Assembly (NCBI RefSeq): GCF_000633255.1
Contig: NZ_AYMJ01000030.1
Coordinates: 142,562 to 206,561 of the forward strand
Source of the DNA: Pseudomonas sp. H1h
GTDB lineage: Bacteria; Pseudomonadota; Gammaproteobacteria; Pseudomonadales; Pseudomonadaceae
Length of the DNA stretch: 64,000 bases
Direction of reading: 5' to 3'
A model generated the notes under the pieces. The model was given only the letters and a program-made list of their open reading frames with translations. It was not told the origin of the DNA and made no database searches. The translations under genes were made by a program, and so were the position numbers. How positions within the stretch are numbered: position 1 is the stretch's first letter; every line of letters begins with the position of its first letter. Shown piece by piece: positions 51,720 through 60,759 of the stretch.

Positions 51720-53288
51720 TTACAGCATCCGCTCAAGGCCTACGGCGGTGCTGAACCACGCATTGAACCGCCGCCACCAGCTCCCCGGTTCCTTGGTCAG
51801 CGTGTGGGTCTGGCCGTTGTCCTCGGTCACCCAGACGATCTTGCCATCCTGCAGTTTCGCCTCGTAACTCAGCGCTGGCGCCATGCCTTGCAGGGCCAGT
51901 TCGCGCACGTGCTCGGCCAGTTCCGGGCTGTCGACCAGGACCCCGACTTCGGTGTTCCACAGCACCGAGCGCGGGTCGAAGTTGAACGAGCCGATAAACG
52001 CCTTCTGCCGGTCGAATATCATCGCCTTGCTGTGCAGGCTGGAATCCGAGCCACGAAACGACTTGCTGTAAAACAGATGCGGGCCGCTGCCGTAGTTATC
52101 CCCAGGCTGACGGCGCAGTTCATACAGCTTTACCCCGTGTTCCAACAGCGCCTTGCGGTATGGCGCATAACCGCCGTGCACCGCCGGCACGTCGGTGGCT
52201 TCCAGTGAGTTGGTCAGCAGGCTCACCGACACCCCGGCGTCGGCGCGCCCGGTCAGGTACACCAGCCCCGGCTGACCGGGCACGAAGTACGCCGAGATCA
52301 TGATCAGCTCTTTGTTGACGCCTTTGAGCTCCGGCGCCAGTTGCGTGGTCAGCAGCAGTTGCGGGTCCGGTTCGTCCTTGGCCAGCACCTTGCTCGGCGC
52401 ATCCCACAGCGCCTGGTTCCAGGCCCAGATCAGTTCCTTGCGCCAGACATCCATACGCGGTGCGGTCTTGAACGTCATCAGCTGTTGATACAGCGCGTGA
52501 TTCTGTTTGCGGGTTTCATCCAGCGATTCTTCCAGGCGCGTGCGAGTGTTCTGCAAGTCCTTGGCGGTCGGTTTGCTGGAGAGGAACTCGTTGATCGGCT
52601 TGCTCAGCGCACTGTTCCAGTACTGGTCGAAACTGTGCCCGAGTTGCTCGGCCACAGGTCCCACACTGAGCATGTCGATGTCGGTGAAGTTCAGGTTCGG
52701 CTCGGCATCGAAATACTCGTCACCCAGATTGCGCCCGCCGACGATGGCCACGCTGTTGTCCGCCAGGAACAGTTTGTTGTGCATCCGCCGGTGCTGCAGC
52801 GACAGGTTGAACAAGCGCCCGGCAGCGCGGGTCACACCGGTGCTGCGACCCAGGTGCAGCGGGTTGAACAGGCGGATCTGGATCTGTGGATGCGCCGCCA
52901 GCGTGGCGATGATCGTGTCGAGGCCGTCGCTGGTCGTGTCGTCGAGCAGGATGCGTACGCGCACGCCACGGTCGGCCGCTTTGAGCAGTTCCTCCACAAG
53001 CATACGTGTGCTGACGCCGTCATGGACGATGTAGTACTGCAAGTCGAGGCTGGTCTGCGCGTTGCGGATCAGCTCGGCGCGGGCGGTGAATGCTTCGGTG
53101 CTGTTGGACAGCAGGCGGAAACCGGAGCGGCCCTGATAGGGCGCGGCCTGGGCCTGAATCGAGCGGCCGAAGCTGGAGTCTGACGCCGGCAGGGCCTGGC
53201 TTGGCTCACGCGGGACGTCGAGGCTGGCGCAGCCGCTCAGGAGCGAGGCGAACATCAGCAAAGCGAGTAGGGGCTGTCTGAAGCTCAC
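51720..53288 (-). CDS. Phospholipase D-family lipoprotein, cardiolipin synthase C-like
   Basis: A 522-residue protein with lipobox LSGC in MSFRQPLLALLMFASLLSGC. Two HKD motifs are present: RRMHNKLFLADNSVAIVGGR and SSLHSKAMIFDRQKAFIGSF. The layout resembles ClsC (YmdC), which makes cardiolipin from PG and PE. A lipid anchor suggests it works at the envelope. It could instead be another phosphatidyltransferase. Confidence 0.82.
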   Translation of the reverse strand: MSFRQPLLALLMFASLLSGCASLDVPREPSQALPASDSSFGRSIQAQAAPYQGRSGFRLLSNSTEAFTARAELIRNAQTSLDLQYYIVHDGVSTRMLVEELLKAADRGVRVRILLDDTTSDGLDTIIATLAAHPQIQIRLFNPLHLGRSTGVTRAAGRLFNLSLQHRRMHNKLFLADNSVAIVGGRNLGDEYFDAEPNLNFTDIDMLSVGPVAEQLGHSFDQYWNSALSKPINEFLSSKPTAKDLQNTRTRLEESLDETRKQNHALYQQLMTFKTAPRMDVWRKELIWAWNQALWDAPSKVLAKDEPDPQLLLTTQLAPELKGVNKELIMISAYFVPGQPGLVYLTGRADAGVSVSLLTNSLEATDVPAVHGGYAPYRKALLEHGVKLYELRRQPGDNYGSGPHLFYSKSFRGSDSSLHSKAMIFDRQKAFIGSFNFDPRSVLWNTEVGVLVDSPELAEHVRELALQGMAPALSYEAKLQDGKIVWVTEDNGQTHTLTKEPGSWWRRFNAWFSTAVGLERML

Positions 53289-53348
53289 GTAGGAACGTTC
53301 CGGTCGGCGGCAAAGGTCGGCATATGGACGCTGATCACTCGAAAAAGG

Positions 53349-54770
53349 TCAGTCGGCTTCGGCCAGCAATTTGATCGCGGCTGCACCGACCTTGCGCACC
53401 GCGTCTTCGATTTGCGGTGTCGGTTTGGCAGCGTAGTTCATCCGCAAGCAGTTGCGGTACTTGCCCGAGGCGGAAAAGATGCTGCCGACAGCAATCTGTA
53501 CACCTTGGTCATGCAGCGCGCGATTGAGCTTCAGCGTATCGAAACCTTCGGGCAATTCGACCCACAACATGAAACTGCCCTGCGGGCGGCTGGCGCGGGT
53601 GCCGGCCGGGAAATAACGCGTGACCCAGTCGATCATTACGTCGCGATTGCGCTGGTATTGAGTGCGCATCCGCCGCAAATGCGGTTCGAAGTACCCACCT
53701 TTGAGGAATTCGGCAATGGCGATCTGCGGCTGTGGCGCGGTGGAACCGGTGCTGATGTATTTCATGTGCAGCACCCGCTCCAGATAACGTCCCGGCGCGA
53801 CCCAACCGATGCGCAGCCCCGGCGCCAGGGTTTTGGAAAACGAACTGCAGAGCAATACCCGACCGTCCTCGTCGAAGGACTTGATCGTGCGTGGACGTGG
53901 GTAGGTGTAGGCGAGTTCGCCATATACATCGTCCTCGATGATCGCCACGTCGAAGCGCTGCGCAAGGTTGAGCAGAGCGCGCTTGCGCGACTCCGGCATG
54001 ATGTAGCCCAGCGGGTTGTTGCAGTTGGGGGTGATCTGGATGACCTTGATCGGCCATTGTTCCAGCGCCAGTTCCAGCGCTTCGAGGCTGATGCCGGTCA
54101 GCGGGTCGGTGGGGATTTCCAGCGCTTTCATGCCCAGCCCTTTGAGCGTTTGCATGGCGCCGTGAAAGCTCGGCGAATCCACCGCGACGATGTCACCCGG
54201 CTCGCAGATCGCGTGGATGCTGGTGGACAAGGCTTCGTGGCAACCGGTGGTGATCACCAGATCGCTGGCGCTTAACTGGCAGCCGGAATCGAGCATCAGT
54301 CGGGCGATCTGTTCGCGCAGTTCGAGAGTGCCGTGGATGTTGTCGTAATACAGGCCGGGCATGTCCTGGCGACGACTGATCCGCGCCAGTCCGCGCAGCA
54401 GCGGTTTCATGGTTGGGGTGGTCACATCGGGCATGCCGCGACCCAGTTGCACCACGTCCTTGCGCGGCACCGCGCGAATCAGTTCCAGCACCTGATCCCA
54501 CTGCGAAATCTCCACCGGCCTTTGCGCCGGGCGCCCGATCGCAGGCAGTTCCGGCAGCTCGCGCCCCACCGGCACGAAGTATCCGGACTTGGGTTTCGGT
54601 GTGGCCAGACCGCTGTCTTCAAGCATGCGATAGGCCTGCTGCACCGTGCTGAGGCTGACCCCGTGTTCTACGCTCAAGGCGCGCACCGAAGGCAGGCGAT
54701 CGCCAGGACGGTAGAAGCCTTGTTCGATGCGGGTGCCGAGCAGCTCGGCGAGGTTCACATACAGGGTCAT
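53349..54770 (-). CDS. MocR-type GntR/aminotransferase transcriptional regulator
   Basis: A 473-residue protein. The N-terminal GntR winged helix is YRPGDRLPSVRALSVEHGVS. It is fused to a class I aminotransferase-like domain with ITPNCNNPLGYIMPE (PLP-ring Asn region), DDVYGELAY and the PLP lysine in SSFSKTLAPGLRIGW. MocR regulators sense PLP adducts of amino acids or amines. It is divergent from a DUF1127 gene with palindromic ATCTGTAT sites in between. Target not known. Confidence 0.9.
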   Translation of the reverse strand: MTLYVNLAELLGTRIEQGFYRPGDRLPSVRALSVEHGVSLSTVQQAYRMLEDSGLATPKPKSGYFVPVGRELPELPAIGRPAQRPVEISQWDQVLELIRAVPRKDVVQLGRGMPDVTTPTMKPLLRGLARISRRQDMPGLYYDNIHGTLELREQIARLMLDSGCQLSASDLVITTGCHEALSTSIHAICEPGDIVAVDSPSFHGAMQTLKGLGMKALEIPTDPLTGISLEALELALEQWPIKVIQITPNCNNPLGYIMPESRKRALLNLAQRFDVAIIEDDVYGELAYTYPRPRTIKSFDEDGRVLLCSSFSKTLAPGLRIGWVAPGRYLERVLHMKYISTGSTAPQPQIAIAEFLKGGYFEPHLRRMRTQYQRNRDVMIDWVTRYFPAGTRASRPQGSFMLWVELPEGFDTLKLNRALHDQGVQIAVGSIFSASGKYRNCLRMNYAAKPTPQIEDAVRKVGAAAIKLLAEAD

Positions 54771-54805
54771 GGCACTGCCTCGATGCAGGTGATTCGTTAA
54801 ACCAG

Positions 54806-54886
54806 TACAGATGCGGCAAAAATCGGTGATTCAGTCTCAGGTACGGCAAATCTGTATGGGATTAATACAGATGTGTTGAATCTGTA
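54806..54886. promoter_or_regulatory. Repeated TACAGAT/ATCTGTA sites in the MocR-DUF1127 divergent region
   Basis: ATCTGTAT (54850-54857) and ATACAGAT (54865-54872) form a perfect inverted repeat with 7-base spacing. Further copies are TACAGAT (54806-54812) and AATCTGTA (54879-54886). The cluster lies between the divergent starts and is a good candidate operator for the MocR regulator. Confidence 0.6.
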
Positions 54887-54949
54887 ATGCTTTTCCCGAC
54901 CCGCGCATCATGGAATCTCTGGCTACCCAAGTAAACAGGAGCGACAAAA

Positions 54950-55195
54950 ATGAACGGCTTGAGCGATGTGCGGCTGACGTTACACAGTCAGGAACTGGAG
55001 GCGGGGCAGAGGGACAGTGCGCGCAATGAGATGTTGCGCAACGCACCGTCCGGCCTGAGTCGCTGGGGCCTGTTCTGGCATCGTCTGCACACACGCAAGG
55101 CGTTGCTGAACCTGACGCCGGAGCAACTCAAGGATGTCGGGTTGACCCGCGAGCAGGCGCTGGAGGAGGGGTTGAAGCCGTTCTGGCGGATCTGA
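54950..55195 (+). CDS. DUF1127 small protein
   Basis: An 81-residue protein. The C-terminal ~45 residues are a DUF1127 (YjiS-like) domain: FWHRLHTRKALLNLTPEQLK, then DVGLTREQALEEGLKPFWRI. Such proteins are small and Arg-rich; in other bacteria some bind RNA or respond to phosphate and stress. AGGAGCG precedes the ATG by 8 bases. Divergent from the MocR gene, hence probably its target. Confidence 0.85.
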   Translation: MNGLSDVRLTLHSQELEAGQRDSARNEMLRNAPSGLSRWGLFWHRLHTRKALLNLTPEQLKDVGLTREQALEEGLKPFWRI

Positions 55196-55218
55196 ATCTT
55201 CGGAGCTCATGAGGCCCA

Positions 55219-55282
55219 TTCGCGAGCAGGCTCGCTCCCACAGGAAAATGCATTCCAATGTGGGAGCGAGCCTGCTCGCGAA
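55219..55282. repeat. REPIN, reverse-arm subtype
   Basis: TTCGCGAGCAGGCTCGCTCC first, TGTGGGAGCGAGCCTGCTCG second, 17-base spacer, as at 48.1 kb. Between convergent genes. Confidence 0.88.
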
Positions 55283-55309
55283 GGCGTCTTAAATCGCGCC
55301 ATCTATTTA

Positions 55310-56620
55310 TCAGGCCAGCTCTTTGAGCCGATGCCACAGCATCCCCAACGCCAGCAACGGCGAGCGCAAATGCTTGCCGCCAGGGAAGGTGATGTGCGGC
55401 ACCTTGGCGAACAGATCGAACCCGCCGCTGTGCTGGCCGCTGATTGCCTCGGCCAGCAACTTGCCCGCCAGGTGTGTGGCATTCACCCCGTGCCCGGAAT
55501 AGGCCTGGGCGTAATACACGTTTGGCTGATCATTGAGCCGGCCGATCTGCGGCAGACGATTGGCGCCGATGCCGATCATGCCACCCCATTGATAGTCGAT
55601 CTTCACTGAAGCCAATTGCGGAAACACTTCGAGCATCTTCGGCTGCATGTACGCACCGATGTCCTTCGGATCGCGCCCCGAATAATGGCAGGCGCCGCCG
55701 AACAGCAGGCGCCGGTCCGCCGAGAGCCGGTAGTAATCCAGCGCCACCCGCTGATCGCAGACCGCCATGTTTTGCGGCAGCAGGGCGTGGGCCTGGGCTT
55801 CGCTCAGTGGCTCGGTAGCGATGATGTAACTGCCGGCGGGCAGGACTTTGCCGCTCAGTTGCGGGTTGAGGTCATTGAGGTAGGCGTTGCAGCCGAGCAC
55901 CAGCGTCTTGGCGCGCACCGAGCCTTGCGCGGTGTGCACGCGAACTTCAGGGCCGTAATCGATGCGGGTGACTGCTGACTGCTCAAACAGTTTGACCCCC
56001 AGCTGCTGCGCGGCAGCGGCTTCGCCCAGCGCCAGGTTAAGCGGATGCAGATGCCCGGATCCCATGTCGATCAGGCCGCCGACATAGCGTTTGGAGCCGA
56101 CCACGGTGTGCATCTCGTCGGCTTGCAGCAGGAGGGTCTGGTAGCGATAGCCGAGTCCGCGCAGTTCTTCGGCGTCTTCGGCAAAGCCTTCGAGGTCGCC
56201 GGGCTTGTTGGCGAGATCGCAGTAGCCCCAGGTCAGGTCGCACTGGATCTGGAAACGGTCGACCCGCTGACGGACGATTTCCACCGCTTCCAGGCCCATG
56301 AGTTTCATCTGGCGAACACCGTCGGCCCCGATGACGTTGGCGAACTGATCGAGACCGTGGCCGACCCCGCGAATCAACTGCCCACCGTTGCGGCCACTGG
56401 CGCCCCAGCCGATGCGGTGCGCTTCCAGCAACACCACGCTGAGGCCACGCTCGGCCAGTTCCAGTGCGGTGTTGAGCCCGGAAAACCCGCCGCCGACCAC
56501 GCACACGTCTGCGATCACTTCACCCCGCAACTGCGAATGATCCGGCTGCGGCAGGCTGCTGGCGGCGTAGTAAGAGGCAACGTGGGGTTGGCTCGCGAAG
56601 GTTCGGGCGCGGGCATTCAT
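55310..56620 (-). CDS. pauB: FAD-dependent gamma-glutamylpolyamine oxidase-like protein
   Basis: A 436-residue DAO-family flavoprotein: FAD loop VCVVGGGFSGLNTALELAER, GWGASGRNGGQLIRG and C-terminal GANRLPQIGRL...YAQAYSGHGVN. It resembles PuuB/PauB, which oxidises gamma-glutamylated putrescine and other polyamines. The position next to dadR matches P. aeruginosa PA5309 (a PauB paralogue). Start 56620 has GGAC 8 bases upstream; ATG 56626 is possible. Much longer in-frame upstream sequence is not coding. Confidence 0.8.
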   Translation of the reverse strand: MNARARTFASQPHVASYYAASSLPQPDHSQLRGEVIADVCVVGGGFSGLNTALELAERGLSVVLLEAHRIGWGASGRNGGQLIRGVGHGLDQFANVIGADGVRQMKLMGLEAVEIVRQRVDRFQIQCDLTWGYCDLANKPGDLEGFAEDAEELRGLGYRYQTLLLQADEMHTVVGSKRYVGGLIDMGSGHLHPLNLALGEAAAAQQLGVKLFEQSAVTRIDYGPEVRVHTAQGSVRAKTLVLGCNAYLNDLNPQLSGKVLPAGSYIIATEPLSEAQAHALLPQNMAVCDQRVALDYYRLSADRRLLFGGACHYSGRDPKDIGAYMQPKMLEVFPQLASVKIDYQWGGMIGIGANRLPQIGRLNDQPNVYYAQAYSGHGVNATHLAGKLLAEAISGQHSGGFDLFAKVPHITFPGGKHLRSPLLALGMLWHRLKELA

Positions 56621-56767
56621 GGGCATCGTCCAACGGCTGAGTGTCGAGAAAATTTGACGGAGCATAAGCCGCACGCCCGAAGCGGGGCAACACTGGTCGG
56701 CCGTTGCTGTCTGGATCACGGCTTTTGCGGCACAATCGCCGCCTATTTCATGTGGGTTACCGTTTCG

Positions 56768-57121
56768 ATGAGCTGCAACCGCCAGACAATCCGCGACCTG
56801 CGTCAGCAGATCCCCACGTTCGACTGCGTGCCGGGCTGCCATGACTGCTGCGGGCCGGTGACGACCTCGCCGGAAGAAATGTCGCGCCTGCCGCGCAAGA
56901 CCCGCACCGAGCAGGATGCGGCAATGGACGAGTTGAATTGTGTGCACCTGGGGCCGGAAGGCTGCACGGTGTATGAAGAGCGGCCGTTGATCTGCCGGTT
57001 GTTTGGTACGACCAAGACGTTGCCTTGCCCGAACGGGCGAGGGCCGGTGGAGCTGATTCATCCGCGGGTTGAAAAGCAGATCTTCGAGTACATGGCTTCG
57101 AATCGGCAGGTGCTGGTTTAG
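56768..57121 (+). CDS. YkgJ family cysteine-cluster protein
   Basis: A 117-residue protein with the YkgJ pattern of conserved Cys residues: FDCVPGCHDCCGPVT, LNCVHLGPEGCTVYEERPLIC and a later CPNG. The Cys set probably binds zinc or an Fe-S cluster. Function unknown. The start at MSCNRQ is divergent from the flavin oxidase gene. Confidence 0.85.
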   Translation: MSCNRQTIRDLRQQIPTFDCVPGCHDCCGPVTTSPEEMSRLPRKTRTEQDAAMDELNCVHLGPEGCTVYEERPLICRLFGTTKTLPCPNGRGPVELIHPRVEKQIFEYMASNRQVLV

Positions 57122-57149
57122 CGGGTTCACTCGGCACCGTGGCGACGCA

Positions 57150-57213
57150 TTCGCGAGCAAGCCCCACACACAGGGAAATACATTTCAAATGTGGGAGCGA
57201 GCCTGCTCGCGAA
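57150..57213. repeat. REPIN with one degenerate arm, reverse-arm subtype
   Basis: TTCGCGAGCAAGCCCCACAC (decayed, from 57150) and an intact TGTGGGAGCGAGCCTGCTCG (57190-57209, then CGAA). Confidence 0.8.
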
Positions 57214-57229
57214 GGGGGCGCCACAAACC

Positions 57230-57718
57230 TCAATCCGGAATCGGCAGGCTCAGGCTCTCTTTCACTTCTTCCATCACGATATAGCTCTTTGATTCGCGCA
57301 CATGCGGCAACTTCAACAGAATGTCGCCCAGCAGCTTGCGGTAGGAGGCCATCTCGGAAATCCGCGCCTTCACCAGGTAGTCGAAATCCCCGGACACCAG
57401 GTGACACTCAAGCACATGCGGCAATTTCAGCACCGCGCGCCGGAACTCCTCGAAAGTATCGCCGGATTTGTAGTCGAGGCTGATCTCGACGAACACCAGC
57501 AGGCTACCCTTCAAGTGCTGCGGATTGAGCCGGGCGTTGTAGCCCATGATGATTCCCTCGCGCTCCAGCCGCCGCACCCGCTCCGTACACGGCGTGGTGG
57601 ACAGGCCGACCTTCTCCCCGAGTTCGGTAAACGATATCCGCCCGTCCGCCTGCAGGATCCGCAAGATATTGCGGTCGATCTTGTCCAGCTCACGTTTGGT
57701 CTGAGTGTTGGTACGCAT
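57230..57718 (-). CDS. dadR: Lrp/AsnC-family regulator of the dad genes
   Basis: A 162-residue Lrp-type protein: HTH LDKIDRNILRILQADGRISF with TELGEKVGLSTTPCTERVRR, then a RAM ligand domain (GSLLVFVEISLDYKSG, HLVSGDFDYLVKARISEM). Divergent from dadA, like DadR of P. aeruginosa, which activates dadA-dadX in response to alanine. The start at MRTNTQ (57718) is chosen; 16 extra residues upstream are unlikely. The 156-base gap contains AT-rich stretches that could bind it. Confidence 0.9.
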   Translation of the reverse strand: MRTNTQTKRELDKIDRNILRILQADGRISFTELGEKVGLSTTPCTERVRRLEREGIIMGYNARLNPQHLKGSLLVFVEISLDYKSGDTFEEFRRAVLKLPHVLECHLVSGDFDYLVKARISEMASYRKLLGDILLKLPHVRESKSYIVMEEVKESLSLPIPD

Positions 57719-57874
57719 AGGGGATGCGCCTCCGTGAAAAGGGTTTTTGCCGAGAATTGTCGCCAAATATAGGCGCTTATACAGTGAAAAGCACTGGCCA
57801 TTCTTTTTTACACTGCGCGCATCATTGCTCTAACAACAGACGTACGCGGCCCTGCCGCGATGAGGGATACAAAA

Positions 57875-59179
57875 ATGCGCGTAATGGTCTTGGGTAGCGG
57901 CGTCATCGGGACCGCCAGTGCTTACTATCTGGCCCGTGCCGGGTTTGAAGTGGTGGTGGTCGACCGGCAGCCAGCCGTGGCCATGGAGACCAGCTTCGCC
58001 AACGCCGGCCAGGTGTCGCCGGGTTATGCCTCGCCGTGGGCCGCTCCGGGCGTGCCGCTCAAGGCCATCAAGTGGTTGCTGCAACGCCACGCGCCGCTGG
58101 CGATCAAGGCCACCGCCGACATCGACCAGTACCTGTGGATGGCGCAGATGCTGCGCAACTGCACCGCCAGCCGTTACGCGGTGAACAAGGAGCGCATGGT
58201 GCGTCTGTCCGAGTACAGCCGCGACTGCCTCGACGAACTGCGTGCGGAAACCGGCATCGCCTACGAAGGCCGCAGCCTCGGTACCACCCAACTGTTCCGC
58301 ACTCAGGCGCAGCTCGATGGCGCCGCCAAAGACATCGCCGTGCTGAAAGAGTCCGGTGTGCCGTTTGAAGTCCTCGACCGCGCCGGCATCGCCCGCGTCG
58401 AACCGGCCCTGGCCAATGTCACCGACATCCTCGCCGGTGCCCTGCGTCTGCCGAACGACCAGACCGGCGACTGCCAGATGTTCACCACGCGCCTGGCTGA
58501 AATGGCTGTGAAACTCGGTGTGGAATTCCGCTTCGGTCAGGACATCCAGCGCCTCGACTACGCAGGTGATCGCATCAACGGCGTGTGGATCGACGGCAAG
58601 CTGGAAACCGCCGACCGCTACGTGCTGGCCCTCGGCAGTTATTCGCCGCAACTGCTCAAGCCGCTGGGCATCAAGGCCCCGGTGTATCCGCTCAAGGGTT
58701 ACTCGCTGACCGTGCCGATCACCAACCCGGACATGGCCCCGACCTCGACCATTCTCGATGAGACCTACAAGGTCGCGATCACCCGTTTCGATAACCGTAT
58801 CCGCGTTGGCGGCATGGCGGAGATTGCCGGTTTTGACCTGTCGCTGAACCCGCGCCGGCGCGAAACCCTGGAGATGATCGTCAACGACCTTTATCCTCAG
58901 GGCGGCAATCTGGCCGAGGCGAGCTTCTGGACCGGTCTGCGTCCGACGACCCCGGACGGCACGCCGATCGTGGGCGCCACGCCGTTCAAGAACCTGTTCC
59001 TCAACACCGGTCACGGCACCCTGGGTTGGACCATGGCGTGCGGTTCCGGTCGTTTGCTGGCCGATCTGATGGCGAAGAAAAAACCACAGATCAGCGCCGA
59101 AGGCCTCGATATTTCCCGTTACGGCAACAAACCTCAGGAGTCCGCAAAACATGGCAATCCAGCGCCAGCTCACCAATGA
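57875..59179 (+). CDS. dadA: D-amino acid dehydrogenase small subunit
   Basis: A 434-residue FAD enzyme: MRVMVLGSGVIGTASAYYLA (FAD loop), SFANAGQVSPGYASPWA, C-terminal GLRPTTPDGTPIVGAT and LNTGHGTLGWTMACGSG. It oxidises D-alanine and other D-amino acids to keto acids at the inner membrane. GAGGG lies before ATG 57875. The 3' end overlaps the next gene by 29 bases. Confidence 0.96.
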   Translation: MRVMVLGSGVIGTASAYYLARAGFEVVVVDRQPAVAMETSFANAGQVSPGYASPWAAPGVPLKAIKWLLQRHAPLAIKATADIDQYLWMAQMLRNCTASRYAVNKERMVRLSEYSRDCLDELRAETGIAYEGRSLGTTQLFRTQAQLDGAAKDIAVLKESGVPFEVLDRAGIARVEPALANVTDILAGALRLPNDQTGDCQMFTTRLAEMAVKLGVEFRFGQDIQRLDYAGDRINGVWIDGKLETADRYVLALGSYSPQLLKPLGIKAPVYPLKGYSLTVPITNPDMAPTSTILDETYKVAITRFDNRIRVGGMAEIAGFDLSLNPRRRETLEMIVNDLYPQGGNLAEASFWTGLRPTTPDGTPIVGATPFKNLFLNTGHGTLGWTMACGSGRLLADLMAKKKPQISAEGLDISRYGNKPQESAKHGNPAPAHQ

Positions 59180-59504
59180 GCGCATGAGTCAGATCGTCAG
59201 CCACAACGGCACCGTGTATCTGGCCGGCCAGGTCGGCGACGACTTCAACGCCGGGGTTGAGCAGCAGACCCGCGACGTGCTCGCCAACATCGAGCGTTTG
59301 CTGGATCTGGCCGGGACTGACAAGCAGCATCTGCTGTCGGCGACGATTTATCTGAACGACATCGAGGCGCACTTTGCCGGGATGAACTCGGTGTGGGACG
59401 AGTGGCTGCCCAAAGGTGCTGCACCGGCCCGTGCCACCGTCGAAGCGAAGATGGCCAAGCCGAGCATTCTGGTAGAAATCTCTATCGTCGCCGCGCTGCC
59501 GTAA
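59151..59504 (+). CDS. RidA family protein of the dad operon
   Basis: A 117-residue RidA/YjgF-family protein: MSQIVSHNGTVYLAGQVGDD, DVLANIERLLDLAGTDKQHL, GAAPARATVEAKMAKPSILVEI with the conserved Arg. Inserted between dadA and dadX, it likely clears imine intermediates of D-amino acid oxidation. AGGAG precedes its start, inside the dadA end. Second RidA-type gene in the window. Confidence 0.9.
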   Translation: MAIQRQLTNERMSQIVSHNGTVYLAGQVGDDFNAGVEQQTRDVLANIERLLDLAGTDKQHLLSATIYLNDIEAHFAGMNSVWDEWLPKGAAPARATVEAKMAKPSILVEISIVAALP

Positions 59505-59597
59505 CCGTTTAAAGATCCCTCTCCCGGCGCTGTTGGCGGTTCACGTCGTCAGTCAGCGCCGGTTTTTCTTCCCATGACCGCCTAGAAGTCTGCCGCC

Positions 59598-60671
59598 ATG
59601 CGTCCTGCCCGTGCCCTGATCGACCTAGAAGCCCTGCGCCACAACTACCGAATTGCCCGCGAAGTCACCGGCGCCAAGGCGCTGGCGGTGATCAAGGCTG
59701 ATGCCTACGGTCACGGCGCAGTGCGTTGCGCCCAGGCGCTGGAAGCCGAAGCCGACGGATTTGCCGTCGCCTGCATCGAAGAGGCGCTGGAGCTGCGCGT
59801 CGCCGGGATCAAGGCACCGGTGTTGTTGCTCGAAGGCATCTTCGAAGCCGATGAGCTGGCGCTGATCGTCGAGCATGATTTCTGGTGTGTGGTGCATTCG
59901 CTGTGGCAGCTCGAAGCGATTGAGCAGGCGGCCTTGAGCAAACCGATCACCGTGTGGCTCAAGCTCGATTCGGGCATGCACCGTGTTGGTCTGCATCCGA
60001 AGGATTACGCGGCGGCCTACCAGCGTCTGCTGGCCAGCGGCAAAGTGGCGAAGATCGTGCTGATGAGCCATTTCGCCCGCGCCGATGAGCTGCACGAACA
60101 GAGCAGCGCCGATCAGGTCGCGGTGTTCGAGGCTGCGCGCCAGGGCCTGGCAGCCGAAGTCAGCCTGCGCAACTCGCCCGCCGTGCTCGGCTGGCCGCAG
60201 ATCCACAGCGACTGGGTGCGCCCGGGCATCATGCTCTACGGCGCGACCCCGTTCGAAGAAGCCAACGCCGTGGCCGAGCGCCTGCAACCGGTGATGACCC
60301 TCGAATCGAAAGTCATCTGCGTACGTGAACTGCCCGCCGGCGAGCCGATTGGTTATGGCGCCAGGTTCATCACCGACAAACCGATGCGCATCGGCGTGGT
60401 CGCCATGGGGTATGCCGATGGCTACCCGCGTCAGGCACCGACCGGCACGCCGGTGCTGGTGGCCGGCAAGCGCAGCCGGATTCTCGGTCGCGTATCGATG
60501 GACATGCTCTGCATCGACCTTACCGATGTGCCGGACGCCGACCTGGGTTCGACCGTGGAGCTGTGGGGCAAAAACATCCTCGCCAGTGAAGTGGCGCAGT
60601 GGGCCGACACCATTCCATACCAGATTTTCTGCAACCTGCGTCGGGTGCCAAGGCTCTATTCCGAGGGTTGA
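59598..60671 (+). CDS. dadX: Catabolic alanine racemase
   Basis: A 357-residue PLP racemase: MRPARALIDLEALRHNYRIA, PLP lysine in AVIKADAYGHGA, HRVGL, and the second catalytic Tyr in GYGARF. It interconverts L- and D-alanine so that DadA can oxidise the D form. Same strand as dadA and ridA, with a 93-base gap. Confidence 0.95.
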   Translation: MRPARALIDLEALRHNYRIAREVTGAKALAVIKADAYGHGAVRCAQALEAEADGFAVACIEEALELRVAGIKAPVLLLEGIFEADELALIVEHDFWCVVHSLWQLEAIEQAALSKPITVWLKLDSGMHRVGLHPKDYAAAYQRLLASGKVAKIVLMSHFARADELHEQSSADQVAVFEAARQGLAAEVSLRNSPAVLGWPQIHSDWVRPGIMLYGATPFEEANAVAERLQPVMTLESKVICVRELPAGEPIGYGARFITDKPMRIGVVAMGYADGYPRQAPTGTPVLVAGKRSRILGRVSMDMLCIDLTDVPDADLGSTVELWGKNILASEVAQWADTIPYQIFCNLRRVPRLYSEG

Positions 60672-60690
60672 GGCCGCTGCGGGGGCCAAG

Positions 60691-60743
60691 TGTTGTAAAT
60701 ACTGAACGCTGTCGCCATGATAACGCTCAATATTCTTACAACA
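60691..60743. repeat. Inverted repeat before the pauR-like gene
   Basis: TGTTGTAA (60691-60698) and TTACAACA (60736-60743) are perfect inverse copies 37 bases apart, the second one ending just before the AGGAGG ribosome site. Possibly an operator or leader hairpin. Confidence 0.5.
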
Positions 60744-60759
60744 TCAGGAGGCTCCCGCC

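Noticed and set aside
55310..57169. 619-codon version of the flavin oxidase
   Set aside because: The extra 183 residues run antisense through the YkgJ gene and its promoter; the flavin domain starts right after the 56620 ATG.
27017..57213. Regularly recurring ~24-base repeats as a CRISPR array
   Set aside because: They are dispersed inverted pairs between genes, not tandem direct repeats with unique spacers, and no cas genes are present.
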